Shown here: positions 61,597 to 64,000 of the stretch, in pieces | How the letters are laid out: the number at the start of each line of letters is the position of its first letter | How positions within the stretch are numbered: position 1 is the first letter of the stretch | Notes under the pieces: generated by a model | Databases searched by the model: none | What the model saw: only the letters and a program-made list of their open reading frames with translations | Told to the model about the DNA's origin: nothing | Assembly: GCF_000092425.1 (NCBI RefSeq) | Contig: NC_014221.1 | Coordinates: 21,001 to 85,000 of the forward strand | Direction of reading: 5' to 3' | From: Truepera radiovictrix DSM 17093 | Lineage (GTDB): Bacteria > Deinococcota > Deinococci > Deinococcales > Trueperaceae | DNA length: 64,000 nt | Made by a program: the position numbers and the translations under genes

Positions 61597-64000
61597 ATGA
61601 CCAACTTGAAAGCCGCTTCGCCCGAGGTGCTCGCCCGTTTCGACGAGCACGCGGTAGCGATCGCCAAACGCCAGTACTTCCAGCCCGGCGACGAGGACGT
61701 GCTGGGGATGTTTCGGCGCGTCGCCGCGTGGGTGGCCTCGCCGGAGGCGGAAGGGGAGCGCTCGCGCTACGAGGCGCGCTTCTATGACCTCATGGTCTCC
61801 AAGCGCTTCTGCCCCGGTGGGCGGGTGTTGGCGGGTGCCGCGACGGGTCACGGCAACGTGCTCAACTGCTTTGTTCAGGACGGCTCCCCAGAGGTCGTCG
61901 GGACGGACGCGTGGGTCATCCGGTTAGCGACCAAGCTGGCGCTCGTGACCAAAGTCGGCGGCGGCAACGGCCTCTGCCTCGACCCCCTGCCGCCCAAACG
62001 TCCCTTTACGCGGCCCGTCGGGAAGCTTTACCTGACGATCTCCCCGGCGCACCCCGACTACGCGAAGGTCAAGACCGGCACCTATATGGACCTCGTGCAC
62101 GGCAAGTACACCACCAAGGGCTACCGCTGCGCGCAGTTTCTCGAGCCCGACGAGGTACCCTCGGCGCTGCACGTCACGGCGGTCGGCGACTCCGTCGAGA
62201 GCATCTGGCAGAGCGCGGGGGAGAGCGTCACCAAGCTGCTAGCGGGCGAGGACGTCCTGCTCGACCTCTCCAAGCTGCGCGCCGAAGGGACGCCCGTCAA
62301 AGGCTCGGGGGGTAACAGCAGCGGCCCATCGTCGTTTGCGGTTGAGGTGTTCGACAACTTCGCCCTCTGGGCCTCGTTGGGTGGCGCGGCGCACGCGGGG
62401 CCGGTCGCGACGCTGCGCTACATCTTCGCGCCGACGCTGCGGGTGATCCGTCAGGGTGGGACGCGGCGCGGCGCCGGGATGGCGACCCTGTCGGTCACGC
62501 ACCCCGACATCGAGGACTTCATCACCTGCAAAGACCTCTCCCGCGAGCAGACAGAGGGCGACATCAGCACCTTCAATATCTCCGTGCTCGTCAGCGACGC
62601 CTTTATGGAGAGGGCCAAACGCACGCTCTCTTCGGGGGTGCTGCAAGACATCGCCGACCACGCCTGGCAGACGGGCGAACCGGGGCTCATCTTCATCGAC
62701 CGCATCAACGCGTTTAACCCGATGCGGGAGAGCCTGGGGGAGATCAAGGCGACCAACCCTTGTGTGACGGCCGACACGTGGGTGCTAACGCAGCTCGGCG
62801 CCAGGAGAGTGGGCGACCTCGTCGGCAAAAAGTTCTGCGCTGTCGTCGACGGCAAAGCCTACGGTCTGACGTCGCAAGGTTTCTGGTCAACAGGTGTAAA
62901 GCCGGTGTTTAAACTTCGCACCAAGCGAGGCTTTGAACTGCGCCTTACCGGCAACCATAAGCTCAAAAAGGTGCTTCGGCAGACGCGCTACGTGCAGGAC
63001 GCGGTATGGGCCGAGCTCGAGTCGCTCAAGGTGGGCGATCGCATCCTCCTAAGCAACCACCGCGGCGTAGCCCCGTGGGCGGGACCGGGTACTTTTGCCG
63101 AAGGGTGGCTCTTGGGCGCTCTTATCGGCGACGGCACCTTTGCCGAGGATAAAAGGCGCGCTTGCTTGGACTTCTGGGGCGAAAGCCGCGCCACGATGAC
63201 GGAGCTTGCCACGGCGATGCTGAGGCACCTCTTTGGCGCAAACACGTCACTCTGGGTAACACAGACAGCCGAAAAAACGCGCATCGCCTCCGATGACCTC
63301 TACGAGCTCGCCGCGCGTTATGGCCTCCGGCCGGGTTACAAAACGCTCACCGATGCGCTCGAGGAGGGGAGCTTCGACCTCATCTGCGGGCTTTTGTGCG
63401 GGCTCTTCGACACCGATGGTTCGGTGCAGGGGAATCAGGACAAGGGGTTCTCGGTGCGGTTGGCACAATCGGACGCCGAGCTGCTCGTGAGGGCCCAAAG
63501 GATGCTGGCGAGGCTCGGCATCGTGAGCACGCGCTACGAAAACCGGCGCCCCGAGGGATGGCGCACCCTGCCAGACGGCAACGGGGGCAGCCGCGCGTAC
63601 AGGTGTCGCGCCGAGCACGAGTTGGTGATCTCGTGCGATAACCTCGCCGTCTTTGCGGCGCTCGTGGGGTTTGAGGAACCCGCCAAACGCCAGCGGCTCA
63701 CCGCGCACCTAAACGGTGAGCACAAGGCGTTAGACCGCGAGCGCTTCTCGGACGAGATCGTGTCCATCTCCCCCGACGGCGAGGAGGAGGTGTTTGATGT
63801 CACGGTCGAACACGTCCACGCCTTTGACGCCAACGGTCTGCTGGCGCACAACTGCGGCGAAATCCCCCTCTTCCCCGGCGAGCCCTGCGACCTGGGCGCG
63901 ATCAACCTCGCGGCGTACGTCACCGGCGAAGGGTTGGAGAACTTCGCCTGGGACGCGTTTCGCGAGGACGTCCGCACCTGCGTGCGCTTCCTTGACAACG
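61597..64000 (+). CDS. nrdJ: Class II (adenosylcobalamin) ribonucleotide reductase with intein, 3' truncated by window
   Basis: The enzyme makes deoxyribonucleotides using a B12-derived radical. From ATG 61597 the frame stays open to the window end. The N-extein (388 residues) has SKRFCPGGRVLAGA, NVLNCFV (first redox Cys), LVTKVGGGNGLCL, VKGSGGNSSGPSSF, IRQGGTRRGAGMATL and FNISVLVSDAF. It ends EIKATNP. An intein of 364 residues follows, then CGEIPLFPGEPCDLGAINLAAYVTG. Joined, NP-CGE is the NxCxE-type site whose Cys carries the thiyl radical. The remaining C-terminus is outside the window. Confidence 0.95.
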   Translation, partial: MTNLKAASPEVLARFDEHAVAIAKRQYFQPGDEDVLGMFRRVAAWVASPEAEGERSRYEARFYDLMVSKRFCPGGRVLAGAATGHGNVLNCFVQDGSPEVVGTDAWVIRLATKLALVTKVGGGNGLCLDPLPPKRPFTRPVGKLYLTISPAHPDYAKVKTGTYMDLVHGKYTTKGYRCAQFLEPDEVPSALHVTAVGDSVESIWQSAGESVTKLLAGEDVLLDLSKLRAEGTPVKGSGGNSSGPSSFAVEVFDNFALWASLGGAAHAGPVATLRYIFAPTLRVIRQGGTRRGAGMATLSVTHPDIEDFITCKDLSREQTEGDISTFNISVLVSDAFMERAKRTLSSGVLQDIADHAWQTGEPGLIFIDRINAFNPMRESLGEIKATNPCVTADTWVLTQLGARRVGDLVGKKFCAVVDGKAYGLTSQGFWSTGVKPVFKLRTKRGFELRLTGNHKLKKVLRQTRYVQDAVWAELESLKVGDRILLSNHRGVAPWAGPGTFAEGWLLGALIGDGTFAEDKRRACLDFWGESRATMTELATAMLRHLFGANTSLWVTQTAEKTRIASDDLYELAARYGLRPGYKTLTDALEEGSFDLICGLLCGLFDTDGSVQGNQDKGFSVRLAQSDAELLVRAQRMLARLGIVSTRYENRRPEGWRTLPDGNGGSRAYRCRAEHELVISCDNLAVFAALVGFEEPAKRQRLTAHLNGEHKALDRERFSDEIVSISPDGEEEVFDVTVEHVHAFDANGLLAHNCGEIPLFPGEPCDLGAINLAAYVTGEGLENFAWDAFREDVRTCVRFLDN
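62761..63852 (+). other. LAGLIDADG intein in nrdJ
   Basis: 364 residues in frame. Block A is CVTADTWVLTQLG, block B LTGNHKLKKV, and the end block VFDVTVEHVHAFDANGLLAHN with Cys as the next residue. Two dodecapeptide motifs, LLGALIGDGTF and LLCGLFDTDGSV, mark a LAGLIDADG homing endonuclease whose acidic residues are present, so it may still be active. Confidence 0.93.

Noticed and set aside
61381-61851. 156-codon minus-strand frame across the nrdJ start
   Set aside because: Overlaps the strongly supported nrdJ coding start; no domain.

Overview
The window is high-GC bacterial chromosome with dense, short-spaced genes. The gene content fits the Deinococcota, most like Truepera. It has an SLH-domain/coiled-coil/beta-barrel S-layer protein, rhomboid and LytR-type envelope genes, an ffh-rpsP-khpA-rimM-trmD block, an adenosylcobalamin-type ribonucleotide reductase, and many start codons lying 5 to 7 bases after a TANNNT -10 box (leaderless promoters). 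The taxon is inferred from gene content and style only; no database search was possible.

Layout. 1-3.1 kb: 3' part of an AddA/UvrD-like helicase-nuclease and an exported protein. 3.1-10.1 kb: housekeeping run rplS, tRNA-Ala, rplU-rpmA, obgE, nadD, yqeK, LCP ligase, rsfS, yraN, trpF. 10.1-10.5 kb: intergenic region with four perfect DnaA boxes, then an acyl-CoA carboxylase beta subunit, a DinB-like protein, a BatA-like VWA protein, an Fe-S assembly factor, rlmH and thyX. 16.6-20.2 kb: long leader with a small ORF, then the S-layer gene and its terminator. 20.2-23.1 kb: hexapeptide-repeat protein, rhomboid protease, a matrixin-like protein that has lost its zinc site, and hpf. 23.2-26.7 kb: compositionally different island (ArsR repressor, HMA-CDF metal exporter, toxin remnant, IS1182-type transposase) inserted between hpf and minE-minD.

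27-32.4 kb: minD/minE, a PcrA/UvrD helicase split by a 352-residue intein with a GIY-YIG-like middle, and an AlkA-like glycosylase. 33-39 kb: potD-potA without permeases and a complete TAXI-type TRAP transporter. 39-46.3 kb: catabolic cluster (CoA transferase, glutaryl-CoA-dehydrogenase-like enzyme, C45 peptidase, GNAT, FAD oxidase, ornithine-cyclodeaminase-like reductase), plausibly a lysine/pipecolate/glutarate route. 46.3-49.5 kb: argF-argC-argJ operon. 49.6-50.8 kb: a prepilin peptidase split over two overlapping frames. 51-57 kb: Skp-like chaperone, ffh-rpsP-khpA-rimM-trmD, TPR protein, GerMN protein. 57-61.2 kb: tRNA-Arg, PpiD/SurA-like isomerase, purH. 61.6 kb to the end: class II ribonucleotide reductase interrupted by a LAGLIDADG intein directly before its presumed radical cysteine; the gene runs off the window.

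Most interesting signals: the DnaA-box cluster away from any dnaA gene, two inteins with different endonuclease types inserted at catalytic motifs, the split prepilin peptidase, the dead matrixin, the ATT start proposed for rsfS, small leader ORFs before the S-layer and VWA genes, and the recurring leaderless promoter pattern.
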